Origin: an uncultured Asticcacaulis sp.
GTDB lineage: Bacteria; Pseudomonadota; Alphaproteobacteria; Caulobacterales; Caulobacteraceae
Length of the DNA stretch: 21,419 nt
NCBI GenBank assembly: GCA_946480125.1
Contig: CAMLIY010000022.1
Coordinates: forward strand, 1-21,419
Direction: 5' to 3'
Each line of letters starts with the position of its first letter. Position 1 is the stretch's first letter. The notes beneath the pieces are model-generated. The model was not told where the DNA came from and did no database searches. It saw nothing but the letters and a program-made list of their open reading frames with translations. Positions 13,939 through 21,419 of this stretch are shown here, one piece after another. A program made the position numbers and the translations under genes.

Positions 13939-15333
13939 TCACGATGAGGTGGCGTCGCCCCAGACCATTCTCTGGGGCAGCCTCTTGTGCAGGGCCATCC
14001 ATTTTATTTCGCCAATCTTCAGCGTGAGACCAGCTTGTGCGTAGGCGGCCTGCATTGAGCCGAACCGCCTGATAAATCGTTTGGCCGGGCTCGTTTCCGG
14101 ATTGCCATCGATTAGAGTCATAGAGAGATAACCGTGGCGCTGGAGAAGCATTTTCAAACCTGCGATCAACTGGTCATTAGATGGAAGGGAGACAGCAGCA
14201 CTCCGAAGTCGCGTGCCGTCTGTAGCGGGCTGGTATCCAATCAGGTCATACGCCTTTTTCAGACTGCCAAAATGATGCGTGTAGGTTCGCGCGCGCGGCG
14301 TGAAGTCGCAATCATCGATTATCTCTTTGGACAGCTTGCCTTTTTGCACAAGCAGCTTCTTTAAGGACCGCAACATAGGCTTGTCACCCTTAAGGTTAGC
14401 ACGGCCCCTGGCGAGTTTCTCACGCGCTCCCTGGAACAATTCCTCGCTGACAATAGGGGGCATAATCCGAGAACGAATCCAAATTTCTTCCGGATTTTTG
14501 CGCATCGCCGTTTTGAGTTTTCGCGTCGTTTTGTTGTACGTGTAAATTCCAATAGAAAGTTCATTCGTCAGAATGCGGTGCAGACGCAGCACGGTCCAAG
14601 GGGCGCCCTTCGCCGACGGTACGCCTTCACGGTTGAGGCGTTCCACGATAACAGGTTGACTCAACCCGCGTCGGACAAACAAACTAAAAATGCGCCGGAT
14701 AACCCGGTGCTCCTCTGGAGGGCCGGGCACCAGCAGCACTTTATCCGTGGCCAGGTATTTTCGCTGGCCATGTTCCAGAATGCCTTTTGGGTTTCCGTCC
14801 TCGTCCACAAGCATTCGCCGCGAACCGTACTGATTACCGGCACCCTGATAATACCCGAGTTCGGCATGGCGAAGCTGGGCGATCGATGTCTTGGCCGACA
14901 GTTCCCGGCTGTACTCGCCTGCCATGATACGCTTGATGTGCTTGACCAGCGAGGCCGTCAGGCTGCCGTCATTGTCGAACATCTCAGCGCAGTACTCGAC
15001 CTGAACGCCACTCTCTCGGCAGAGGAATTCGTAACTAGCCGATTGGTCCGGGTCCTGAAAGCGGCCCCAACGGCTGATATCCAAGACAAGGATTGTACCG
15101 AAGATACGCTGTTGGCTTTCGGTGTCAGCCAATAGACGCCTCAAGCCTTCGCGGCCTTTCAGCGTAATTCCGCTTTTGCCAACGTCGGCGTAGGTGCCAA
15201 CGATTGAATAGTCGTGCTGGGCAGCATATTGTGCGATGGCCGTCGCTTGGTTTTCCAGCGAGTAGCGCTGGTGCTCTGTAGACATGCGTAGGTACTGAAC
15301 AGCAGGTCTTAGTTTGATATCCGCATCTGTCAT
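13939..15333 (-). CDS. Serine recombinase with duplicated C-terminal module (copy 2)
   Basis: 464 residues, clearly paralogous to the gene just downstream. The catalytic domain (10-155) has Ser18 in Y-L-R-M-S-T-E-H-Q, the G-K-S-G-I-T-L-K loop and L-D-I-S-R-W-G-R-F-Q-D-P-D-Q-S-A; the Recombinase domain follows (about 165-310, Y-G-S-R-R...R-I-L-T-N). The C-terminus repeats a ~50-residue module at 319-368 and 386-436, with H-F-G-S-L-K-K-A-Y-D-L-I-G-Y and R-F-G-S-M-Q-A-A-Y-A-Q-A-G-L. No cysteine zinc ribbon. Catalytic residues look intact in both copies, so they could act as a heteromeric pair. Role: excision/integration or inversion of part of the element; target site unknown. Confidence 0.87.
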   Translation of the reverse strand: MTDADIKLRPAVQYLRMSTEHQRYSLENQATAIAQYAAQHDYSIVGTYADVGKSGITLKGREGLRRLLADTESQQRIFGTILVLDISRWGRFQDPDQSASYEFLCRESGVQVEYCAEMFDNDGSLTASLVKHIKRIMAGEYSRELSAKTSIAQLRHAELGYYQGAGNQYGSRRMLVDEDGNPKGILEHGQRKYLATDKVLLVPGPPEEHRVIRRIFSLFVRRGLSQPVIVERLNREGVPSAKGAPWTVLRLHRILTNELSIGIYTYNKTTRKLKTAMRKNPEEIWIRSRIMPPIVSEELFQGAREKLARGRANLKGDKPMLRSLKKLLVQKGKLSKEIIDDCDFTPRARTYTHHFGSLKKAYDLIGYQPATDGTRLRSAAVSLPSNDQLIAGLKMLLQRHGYLSMTLIDGNPETSPAKRFIRRFGSMQAAYAQAGLTLKIGEIKWMALHKRLPQRMVWGDATSS

Positions 15334-15431
15334 TGGCTTTGCCTTACGGTACGGCTACCCGCCGCCTCATTTCCTAGCTATAATTCAAGCGTAACATTGC
15401 GGCTACTGCTCCACGCGAGTGACCACAAGCA

Positions 15432-16151
15432 TCAATCTCGGGTCGGCACCACCTTCACCGCGCATTTTTGGGTCCGCCCGGTCCTCACAGCTACTTGCCT
15501 GCATCGCGTGAGATCTTCTGCATTATCCGCACCGAACTGAGCATTGGCCATCGCCGCTTTCCAAGCAGCCGGATCTGTAACTTGCATTATGGCCGCACCA
15601 GCCTCCCAGCGCGGTTTTCCCATTATGGCGGCCGCGACATGGCTGTCAGCGTCGAATGGCAAAAGCCGGGGCAGGAACAGCAACAGCAGAACACCTACGA
15701 CCACACCGGCACCACCAGCGATCGCCACATACCGCCGGTAAGTGTGCCGGTCATTGATGTTCCTGATAATACACTCAAGCGCTGACGCGGCATAGTCGAA
15801 CCGCTGTGCTTTCTGATCAAACGCCTGGGCCGACGTTTTAACAAGGTCTGTACCCGCGCGCTCGAAGGCATTGATACCCTGCTTCAGAGCTGGCGAAGCC
15901 TCAAGAGCCTCCAGCCGCTTGGCGACGACGACGCCGATCTGCTTCAACTGAGCCAGATCCGCCGCGAAGTCAGGCTTGGCATCAAGTGCCTCGATCTGGT
16001 CGAACAAGGCCTCGACACCCTTCCGGATCGTCTTCAGCTCGGTCGTGGTCGCCGTGTTGCGTTTTTCGATGGATTTGCGCAGCGCCTCAAACGCCCTGGC
16101 TGCATCGTCCGCTTCATCCTCGCCGCCGGTTGGCGCCCTATCGTCCACCAT
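15432..16151 (-). CDS. DUF6118-like membrane-anchored protein of conjugative modules
   Basis: 239 residues from ATG 16151, which has a strong GGGGAGGGGAGC ribosome site. The N-terminal acidic, coiled-coil-rich cytoplasmic part (about 1-140, many A/E/L/K heptads) is followed by one transmembrane segment (about 142-165, G-V-V-V-G-V-L-L-L-L-F-L) and a small C-terminal domain with two cysteines (C-R-Q-V and K-C-A-V). I recognise it only as the DUF6118-type protein often found next to Ti-type traA in alphaproteobacterial plasmids. It starts 12 bases after the traA stop, so it is the second gene of the traA operon. Function unknown; a coupling or regulatory role in transfer is inferred from context. 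Confidence 0.7.
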   Translation of the reverse strand: MVDDRAPTGGEDEADDAARAFEALRKSIEKRNTATTTELKTIRKGVEALFDQIEALDAKPDFAADLAQLKQIGVVVAKRLEALEASPALKQGINAFERAGTDLVKTSAQAFDQKAQRFDYAASALECIIRNINDRHTYRRYVAIAGGAGVVVGVLLLLFLPRLLPFDADSHVAAAIMGKPRWEAGAAIMQVTDPAAWKAAMANAQFGADNAEDLTRCRQVAVRTGRTQKCAVKVVPTRD

Positions 16152-16163
16152 GCTCCCCTCCCC

Positions 16164-19100
16164 TTACAGTCCTAATCCCCGATCACGGTCACGGTCGCGC
16201 TGGATTGATCGTTCCAGCTCACGGCTAATGCTGTCCTGACCGCCCGCCTTGCCCAATCCCAGTTCCTGACGCCGATTGCGCAGCAAAGATTCCGCCTGTG
16301 GGTCGCGGGCTATCTCTTTGACCGTGTCGCGCATGGCCTTCTCCACAGGCGCGCGGGCGTCGTCGTGCTGCCAGCCCTGTAAGCTCTGCTGTCGAGCACT
16401 CAACGACCTCCACCGATCCACCAGGCGGTCGGCGCGGACATGCGGGTCAGCCAAAGCATGGCGCTCCTGCGACATGCCGGTGATCAGGGTCTGGGTCCGC
16501 GCTTCACCCAACAAATCCATCATGGCCTGGCGCATGGCCGGGTTATGCCGCAGGGCGGACTCCATGATACTGGCCGCACCCGGATGCGCCTGATCCAATG
16601 ACCGCGATGCCTTATTTAGCGCTTGCTTCTGTCCTTCGAGGATCGGCAGGCCCTCGCGCCGCATCCTGGCGGCATCGCTATAGGCGCGGGCATATCGGTC
16701 CGTCGCCTTCTGCAGCGGTGATGTGCCGCGTCTACCGGGTCGCTCGTCAATGGCAGCATCCCTGCCACGGTCGTTGTCGCGTTCTGGGGCATTCGCCTTC
16801 AGCTTCAGGCCGGCGAACATGCCGCGCTTCTTCGTCGGCTGGGATGGCCCGCCCGATAGATCGTGTTCCCCGTCATTGTCGCGCCTCTGACCAGACGGCT
16901 GGCGCTCCACCGGATAGACAATATCGCTATCGATGCCTCGCCGCCGGGCGAAGGCCTCGGTGTCCCTCACCGGCTGGCCGGTATCACGACGGTGGCCGTC
17001 GCGATCGAGATAGTCTAAAACCGTCTCCTTGGCGCCGGAGCGGCCAAGACGCGACTTCAGGGCCTCCATGTCGGCGAAGTGGTCCTCACCGGCGTACAGT
17101 GTTGCCATGTCCTTATGACGTGTCATGGCGACATAGGTCATGTGCCGGTCCATCGTCTCCGAGGCCAGCACATAGGACCTGTCCACGGTTGACCCTTGCG
17201 TCTTATGGATGGTCGTGGCGTAGCCATGATCGAACGACTTGTATTCCATGGCGTCGATGGCCACGGCCCGGTCACTGCCATCCAGCCGCGCCACCAGACG
17301 GCCATGCTCCACGGCCTCGACCGTGCCAAGTGTCCCGTTCTTCACATACATATCGCGGTTATTCTGTAGGAAGACAATCCGGTCACCGGCGACAAAGCTA
17401 CGCTCGCCATTCTCGGTCTTGTAGGCCAGCTCATGGCCTTGCAGATGGCCCCTGCCCTTCAGGGCCTCACGGATGTCTTCATTGAGGGCGTGGACATCAA
17501 CGCGGCGATGCGCCATGGCCGCCCTGCTGCCGTCCGGCCGGGCTTCGACATCATCCACATAGTCGCGCACCAGACCAGCACGGGCTGCGTCCTGGTCGAC
17601 CTTCAGATGGACGTGGCCGCGTTTCTCATAGGCTGACAGCCCCTCCTCTGTCCGCTCGGTGGCGAAGGCGCGCGAGGCCTCTTTCTGCCAGTCCTGCCGC
17701 TGCCGGCGGATATCCTCGACGGAGGCGTAACCAACCTCTTCGGCAATGGCCCTGAAGGGCGCACCGGCGCCAATGGCCTGAAGCTGTTCATGGTCGCCAA
17801 CCAGCACGAGCTTGGCGCCCGTGCGTTCAGCCTCGTACACAAACCTGGCCAACTGACGCGATCCCACCATACCGGCCTCGTCAATGACCATGACATCGCG
17901 GGGTCCAAGTTGGGCCGTGCCCATCTTCCAGCGCATCTCCCACGACGCCAGAGTACGTCCCTCAATGCCGGCGCTTTCCTCCAGCCCGGCGATCGCTTTG
18001 CCGGCCAGTGCCGCGCCGTGGACGCTGTAGCCTTCCGCTTCCCAGGCGTCTTTCGCGGCCGCAAGCATGGTGCTCTTGCCGGCGCCGGCGAAGCCAACAA
18101 CCACGGACACCTGCTGGTCGCCAGTGATGTGACGGACGGCGTCACGCTGCTCTTCGCTCATCCCGGCGGCTTGGATCAGGCGCGCGCGCTGATCGGCGGC
18201 CAGGTCATCCGGCAAGCCGGCAGCGATGCCGCGCCGTATCGCTTCATCTTGGCCGTCAATGGCGCGATCGATATGGCTGTCCCTGACGCCGTGTTTTGAG
18301 CGTCCTGACATGGTCGATACATCCCGCGCCATGCCGGTTTCCAGCTCGACCATTTCCCGCGTCGAATAGCGAATGCCGTCAGGTCCATCGGAAATCCGCA
18401 CCAGTTCGTCCGAGGCCATAACCTTCGAGTAGAGCGCCTGGTATTCCGCCGGGTCGTCATTGATGTACCGGTGCAGGGTGCGGGCGACATCGCGACGATC
18501 GAACACGCTCTTCTCACCGGTGATCAGGGTCAGCACCTGATCAGGGTTCTCACGGATCAGTTCGGCGTTTCGCACCCTCGCCTCTTCCGCCAGCCGCTCG
18601 CGCTCGACCTCCTTGCCGTGCCGGTTCATCTGCGTGGCATGAACCCCGACGTGCTGGGTCGGTTCGATCTCCAGCCCCCGGTCCTGATGAGAGCGGTGAT
18701 CGATGCGGATGTCATGACCGGCGCGGGCCAGGTGAAGATTAGCCGTTTCTTCCCACTCGACACGCAGCGCTTTCAACTGTTCGTCGGTCGCCGGAAGTTC
18801 GCGCGCCTTTAGCCATTTGTTTTCGCGTTCAAGGTCGGTCTTCTCGCCAAGCCCCTCCTCCGTCACCTGACGGGTTGTGAACATGATGTGCGCATGGTGG
18901 TTGCGGATATCCATATCCTGATCGGGCGTGTGCAGGGCGAAGTCCACCGCCACCCCATAGCGATCGGCCAGAGATTGTGAGAAGTCACGGACCAGTTCGA
19001 GTCTTTGTTCCCCCGTCAGCTCATGCGGCAAGGCGACTTCGATTTCGCGAGCAACGCGGGCGTCCTTGCGCTTTTCGGCAAACTCAGCGGCATTCCACAA

Positions 19101-19307
19101 AGTCTCCCGGTCGCGCGCCCATTCGGCATCGCTGCCTTCCGGCAATATGATCTCCGAATGCTCGATGCCGCCCTTGCGGGTGTAGTCGTGCGTCACGCCA
19201 TCGCGCTCATTGGTCAGGCGGGCGCCGGAGCGATAGGCGGCGGCACCCACGGCCGAGCGGCCCGATGCACGGGAGACGGTTTTCATGCTCAGATGATAAA
19301 TCGCCAA
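16164..19307 (-). CDS. traA: TraA MobQ-type conjugative relaxase-helicase
   Basis: Nicks and unwinds plasmid/ICE DNA at oriT for transfer. 1047 residues from TTG 19307, chosen because it gives M-A-I-Y-H-L-S as in RSF1010 MobA and Ti TraA, places the catalytic tyrosine at Tyr25 exactly as in MobA, is preceded by AGGGATAGG, and keeps oriT outside the gene. An upstream ATG (19478) would not. Domains: MobA/MobL relaxase (1-~230; histidine cluster H137-H138-x-H140), RecD/TraI-like helicase (Walker A G-F-A-G-A-G-K-S-T at 405-413, Walker B D476-E477, later T-I-H-K-T-Q-G-S and Y-V-A-M-T-R-H), and an arginine/aspartate-rich C-terminal region ending in R-D-R-D repeats. Full length and intact. Confidence 0.92.
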   Translation of the reverse strand: MAIYHLSMKTVSRASGRSAVGAAAYRSGARLTNERDGVTHDYTRKGGIEHSEIILPEGSDAEWARDRETLWNAAEFAEKRKDARVAREIEVALPHELTGEQRLELVRDFSQSLADRYGVAVDFALHTPDQDMDIRNHHAHIMFTTRQVTEEGLGEKTDLERENKWLKARELPATDEQLKALRVEWEETANLHLARAGHDIRIDHRSHQDRGLEIEPTQHVGVHATQMNRHGKEVERERLAEEARVRNAELIRENPDQVLTLITGEKSVFDRRDVARTLHRYINDDPAEYQALYSKVMASDELVRISDGPDGIRYSTREMVELETGMARDVSTMSGRSKHGVRDSHIDRAIDGQDEAIRRGIAAGLPDDLAADQRARLIQAAGMSEEQRDAVRHITGDQQVSVVVGFAGAGKSTMLAAAKDAWEAEGYSVHGAALAGKAIAGLEESAGIEGRTLASWEMRWKMGTAQLGPRDVMVIDEAGMVGSRQLARFVYEAERTGAKLVLVGDHEQLQAIGAGAPFRAIAEEVGYASVEDIRRQRQDWQKEASRAFATERTEEGLSAYEKRGHVHLKVDQDAARAGLVRDYVDDVEARPDGSRAAMAHRRVDVHALNEDIREALKGRGHLQGHELAYKTENGERSFVAGDRIVFLQNNRDMYVKNGTLGTVEAVEHGRLVARLDGSDRAVAIDAMEYKSFDHGYATTIHKTQGSTVDRSYVLASETMDRHMTYVAMTRHKDMATLYAGEDHFADMEALKSRLGRSGAKETVLDYLDRDGHRRDTGQPVRDTEAFARRRGIDSDIVYPVERQPSGQRRDNDGEHDLSGGPSQPTKKRGMFAGLKLKANAPERDNDRGRDAAIDERPGRRGTSPLQKATDRYARAYSDAARMRREGLPILEGQKQALNKASRSLDQAHPGAASIMESALRHNPAMRQAMMDLLGEARTQTLITGMSQERHALADPHVRADRLVDRWRSLSARQQSLQGWQHDDARAPVEKAMRDTVKEIARDPQAESLLRNRRQELGLGKAGGQDSISRELERSIQRDRDRDRGLGL

Positions 19308-19345
19308 TGACCTATCCCTTCGCCGGTCCCTGCCGGCGCGCATCT

Positions 19346-19376
19346 GAGTTGCACAGCAACTCGTAAGTGCGCCCTT
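19346..19376 (+). other. oriT: oriT with RSF1010/MobQ-type nic site
   Basis: The perfect inverted repeat GAGTTGC-ACA-GCAACTC (19346-19362) is immediately followed by GTAAGTGCGCCCTT (19363-19376), the nic-region motif of the RSF1010/MobQ family (TAAGTGCGCCCT). By analogy cleavage would fall between G19371 and C19372. A second inverted repeat, CGCCGG/CCGGCG, lies at 19321-19338. The site is in the traA leader, between traA and the divergent transfer genes, as in Ti plasmids. Confidence 0.88.
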
Positions 19377-19534
19377 CAAAATCTCCGCTACGCTACGATT
19401 GCTCAGGTGTGCTGCACATTTGTCAGGCGCCATGCACACCACAAACACGGTTGCAGAGTACCACAAAAGCACTTGCAATCAAGAGTCGAGTTTGGCAATA
19501 TGAAGCATCGTGAGGTTGTTACAGGGGTGATACA

Positions 19535-19786
19535 ATGGCGCGTAAATCCATCGAAGACCGGCTGGCGCAATTGGATGCCCAGCGTAAGACTTTGCAAGCC
19601 AGACTTACCAAGGACGAACGGGCCAAAGATACCCGCCGCAAGGTGCTGCTCGGCGCACTTGTCCTTCACCGTATTGAAGACGGCAATGAGGCCAGTGCCG
19701 ACTACCTGCGCGCTTTCATCAAACGTGAACTTCCGGGGTTTCTTACGCGCGAGACTGATAAACTGCTTTTCGACGATCTGCTGTGA
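19535..19786 (+). CDS. TraD-like small mobilization protein
   Basis: 83 residues, charged and helical: M-A-R-K-S-I-E-D-R-L-A-Q-L-D-A-Q-R-K then a hydrophobic helix V-L-L-G-A-L-V-L and the ending L-P-G-F-L-T-R-E-T-D-K. It resembles the short TraD/mobilization proteins beside traA-oriT in Ti-type modules, thought to be relaxosome accessory factors. AGGGG precedes the ATG. A weak promoter (TTGCAA 19473-19478, AATATG 19497-19502) may serve this rightward operon. Its TGA overlaps a GTG of the next frame, so translation may be coupled. Confidence 0.75.
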   Translation: MARKSIEDRLAQLDAQRKTLQARLTKDERAKDTRRKVLLGALVLHRIEDGNEASADYLRAFIKRELPGFLTRETDKLLFDDLL

Positions 19787-19797
19787 GAGGTATTGCG

Positions 19798-20418
19798 ATG
19801 TCCATCTCCATCGTCTTGCGAACCACAGCCGCCACGAACACGTTTCGCGATGCAATCATCGCAGCCATTGGCTCTGGCCATATCGACGAGGCTCTGTTGT
19901 GTTCAGGCTTCTTCCAGGAAAACTTCAACGGAGGCCACTATAAGGTCAGTACAGAGGGCGGCCTTGCGGCGGTCTGCGCGACTAGTGGAATTGCCCTGAC
20001 GACCGTAGGCGTTCACAACGCCCACTGGATGGCCGCATATCAAAATTTTCAGGCTAGTCTGCAATCTGCCGGTGTTAAAGTGAAGTGCCTGTATAAGCCA
20101 AGTATGCACTGGCACGCCAAGGTGTTTATCGGCTCACGCGCCGGCGTGCCGCAAATCGGCATCGTTGGTAGCTCCAACATGACACGTCCCGCCTTCTCGG
20201 TAACGAAACCGTTTAACAACGAGTGCGACGTTTTTCTATGGGATCGAAAATCTCCCATCGGCGGTTTGGCTGCTGAGTTTGCGGATCGCCTAGGGGAAAA
20301 TATCGTAATACGCGCACCCTTCATTCCACGGATGAACGGGGGGCAGAGCGTCGCCGATATTCTGAGTCGAATCCGCGACGAAGTTATAGGAACGGGGCTC
20401 GACCCGCTTGAAAGCTAG
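19798..20418 (+). CDS. Single-HKD phospholipase-D-superfamily nuclease-like protein
   Basis: 206 residues from ATG 19798, with GAGAGG before it; the GTG 19783 overlapping the previous stop is an alternative. One HKD-type motif is seen: H106-x-K108 (H-W-H-A-K-V-F-I-G) followed by G-S-S-N127 and the E142 region N-N-E-C-D-V-F-L. Two half-active sites are needed, so it would work as a dimer like Nuc of pKM101 or BfiI-type nucleases. No signal peptide is evident, so it is probably cytosolic. Set between traD-like and traG, it belongs to the conjugation operon; whether it cleaves DNA or lipids is not shown. Confidence 0.78.
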   Translation: MSISIVLRTTAATNTFRDAIIAAIGSGHIDEALLCSGFFQENFNGGHYKVSTEGGLAAVCATSGIALTTVGVHNAHWMAAYQNFQASLQSAGVKVKCLYKPSMHWHAKVFIGSRAGVPQIGIVGSSNMTRPAFSVTKPFNNECDVFLWDRKSPIGGLAAEFADRLGENIVIRAPFIPRMNGGQSVADILSRIRDEVIGTGLDPLES

Positions 20419-20452
20419 TTTGGCCTAATCGAGCTGTTATTGGGAGGGGACG

Positions 20453-21419
20453 ATGATAAGCTGGACCATTCGGGTGTTTCGGGCCCTGGGCAACATGCTG
20501 GCCGCCGCCGCGCGTGACCCATTATGGGCATTCATGTGCATTGTGATGGCGCCATTTCGGATGTGGAAGCATGTCCTCGGCACCCTCGTTATTGTTGTTC
20601 TTTCGGCCATCGTGCTCGACCTGTTTCTGCTCTGGATTTATTCCCTGATTGTGCCGCATGGCACCCGGAATAAAGTACTCGATATAGCGTTCGGGATTGT
20701 TCTTCTCGTCGTCATGGCAGCGGTGTTTCTGCGTGTCATTGCCGCGCCACTGCTCAACCATTTTGACTACGGCGACGGCGCGAACACCCACGGTTCTGCG
20801 CGGTTCGCTACCCGGAAAGAAATGGATGGCATCACGAGTTTACGGGATGGCTTGCTGATCGGACGCGAAGGGCCCGGCGGCAAACTCATGCGCTATGACG
20901 GGCCGTCACATTTGCTGACTATGGCCCCTACCCGCTCCGGCAAAGGCGTCGGTACGATCATTCCAAACCTGCTAACGCAGAACCGCTCGATCGTCTGTAT
21001 CGATCCCAAGGGCGAGAATGCCCGCATCACGGCACGGGCACGATCGGCATTCGGGCCGGTCCATATCCTCGATCCCTTCGGCGTCACAGGCCAGCTCTCT
21101 GCCGCCTACAATCCGCTCGCCGCCCTCGATCCTGATAGCCCGGATATCGCCGAGGACGCCGCCCTTCTGGCTGACGCCCTGGTCGTCGATCCGCCTGGCG
21201 CCGCCGGTGAAGCGCACTGGAATGAGGAGGCCAAGGCGCTAATTACAGGCGTCATACTCTACATCATCTCCGAGGAGATGGGGGTTCGCCGCAATCTGGC
21301 TGTACTCCGTGACTGCCTGACCTTGGATACGCACGAGTTTGCCGATCTGCTGATAAAGATGCAAGCAACCTCCGCCTGTCATGGCCTGATACGCAGAGCT
21401 GCCAATCGGCATAAATCGA
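20453..21419 (+). CDS. traG: VirD4/TraG type IV coupling protein, 3' end beyond the window
   Basis: 322 residues of the N-terminal part are present, with no stop before the edge. GGGAGGGG lies five bases before ATG 20453. Two membrane helices (about 41-66 and 77-100) anchor it in the inner membrane. The ATPase then starts with G-S-A-R-F-A-T, and the Walker A is A158-P-T-R-S-G-K164-G-V-G, followed by N-L-L-T...C-I-D-P-K-G-E-N, the classic VirD4/TraG block. It delivers the TraA-bound strand to the secretion channel. It is third in the rightward transfer operon, 34 bases after the PLD gene; virB genes would be expected further right. Confidence 0.92.
   Translation, partial: MISWTIRVFRALGNMLAAAARDPLWAFMCIVMAPFRMWKHVLGTLVIVVLSAIVLDLFLLWIYSLIVPHGTRNKVLDIAFGIVLLVVMAAVFLRVIAAPLLNHFDYGDGANTHGSARFATRKEMDGITSLRDGLLIGREGPGGKLMRYDGPSHLLTMAPTRSGKGVGTIIPNLLTQNRSIVCIDPKGENARITARARSAFGPVHILDPFGVTGQLSAAYNPLAALDPDSPDIAEDAALLADALVVDPPGAAGEAHWNEEAKALITGVILYIISEEMGVRRNLAVLRDCLTLDTHEFADLLIKMQATSACHGLIRRAANRHKS

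Larger units (their letters stand above)
10486..21419. mobile_element. Left end of an integrated conjugative/mobilizable element (ICE or integrated plasmid), partial
   Basis: The element runs from the tRNA-Leu scar to the right edge and beyond. It contains an AbiE-type toxin-antitoxin operon, two serine recombinases, a MobQ relaxase with its oriT, a TraD-like protein, a PLD nuclease and a VirD4/TraG coupling protein. The non-coding and cargo DNA at 10560-12480 is visibly richer in A and T than the chromosomal genes to the left, which suggests separate origin. A VirB-type secretion gene set and a tRNA-targeting integrase would be expected to the right but are not in view, so self-transfer is inferred. 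Confidence 0.75.

Noticed and set aside
16598..17485. 295-codon plus-strand ORF inside traA
   Set aside because: Antisense shadow of a GC-rich gene; Arg/Pro/Ser-rich product with no domain.
19308..19478. 57-residue N-terminal extension of TraA from ATG 19478
   Set aside because: It would put oriT inside the coding region and shift the catalytic tyrosine from position 25; the TTG at 19307 gives the family N-terminus.

Overview
The window looks like an alphaproteobacterial chromosome, most plausibly a member of the Caulobacteraceae such as Asticcacaulis. This rests on GC-rich coding sequence, the gene repertoire and the codon style. I could not search a database, so the genus is an inference. 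The window splits into a chromosomal left half (about 1-10485) and the left end of an integrated conjugative element (about 10486 to the right edge, continuing beyond it).

Left half. The 3' part of an EamA/DMT transporter gene is followed by a well-preserved SAM-I (S-box) riboswitch. It precedes a methionine biosynthesis pair: a MetX-like homoserine O-acyltransferase and a MetB/MetZ-type PLP enzyme. Next come an exported hydroxypyruvate-isomerase-like TIM barrel protein, the ohr/ohrR organic peroxide pair with a visible operator inside the ohr promoter, an Hpt phosphotransfer protein, a lipoprotein cytochrome c-sorbosone dehydrogenase translationally coupled to an M23-family peptidase, an RluF-like pseudouridine synthase, an AlkB-like dioxygenase, and a class II glutamine amidotransferase.

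Boundary. At 10486-10545 on the minus strand there is only the 3' part of a tRNA-Leu(TAA): CCA, acceptor 3' strand, T arm, long variable arm and anticodon arm. The D arm and the 5' acceptor strand are absent. This is the expected scar (displaced attachment half-site) of an element integrated into a tRNA gene. The element lies to the right, and its far end should restore the full tRNA.

Element. About 500 bases of non-coding DNA packed with inverted repeats (10561-11060) include four consecutive small hairpins sharing a CGAACG core. Then comes an AbiEi/AbiEii type IV toxin-antitoxin operon whose toxin has lost its C-terminal half, followed by two paralogous serine recombinases in tandem whose C-termini each carry a duplicated module of about 50 residues. 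A conjugation module follows: a DUF6118-like membrane protein and a MobQ TraA relaxase-helicase on the minus strand, an RSF1010-type oriT in the traA leader, then, divergently, a TraD-like small protein, a single-HKD PLD nuclease and a VirD4/TraG coupling protein that runs off the window. The TraA start (MAIYHL, catalytic Tyr25) and the oriT nic sequence both match the RSF1010/Ti MobQ system and support each other.
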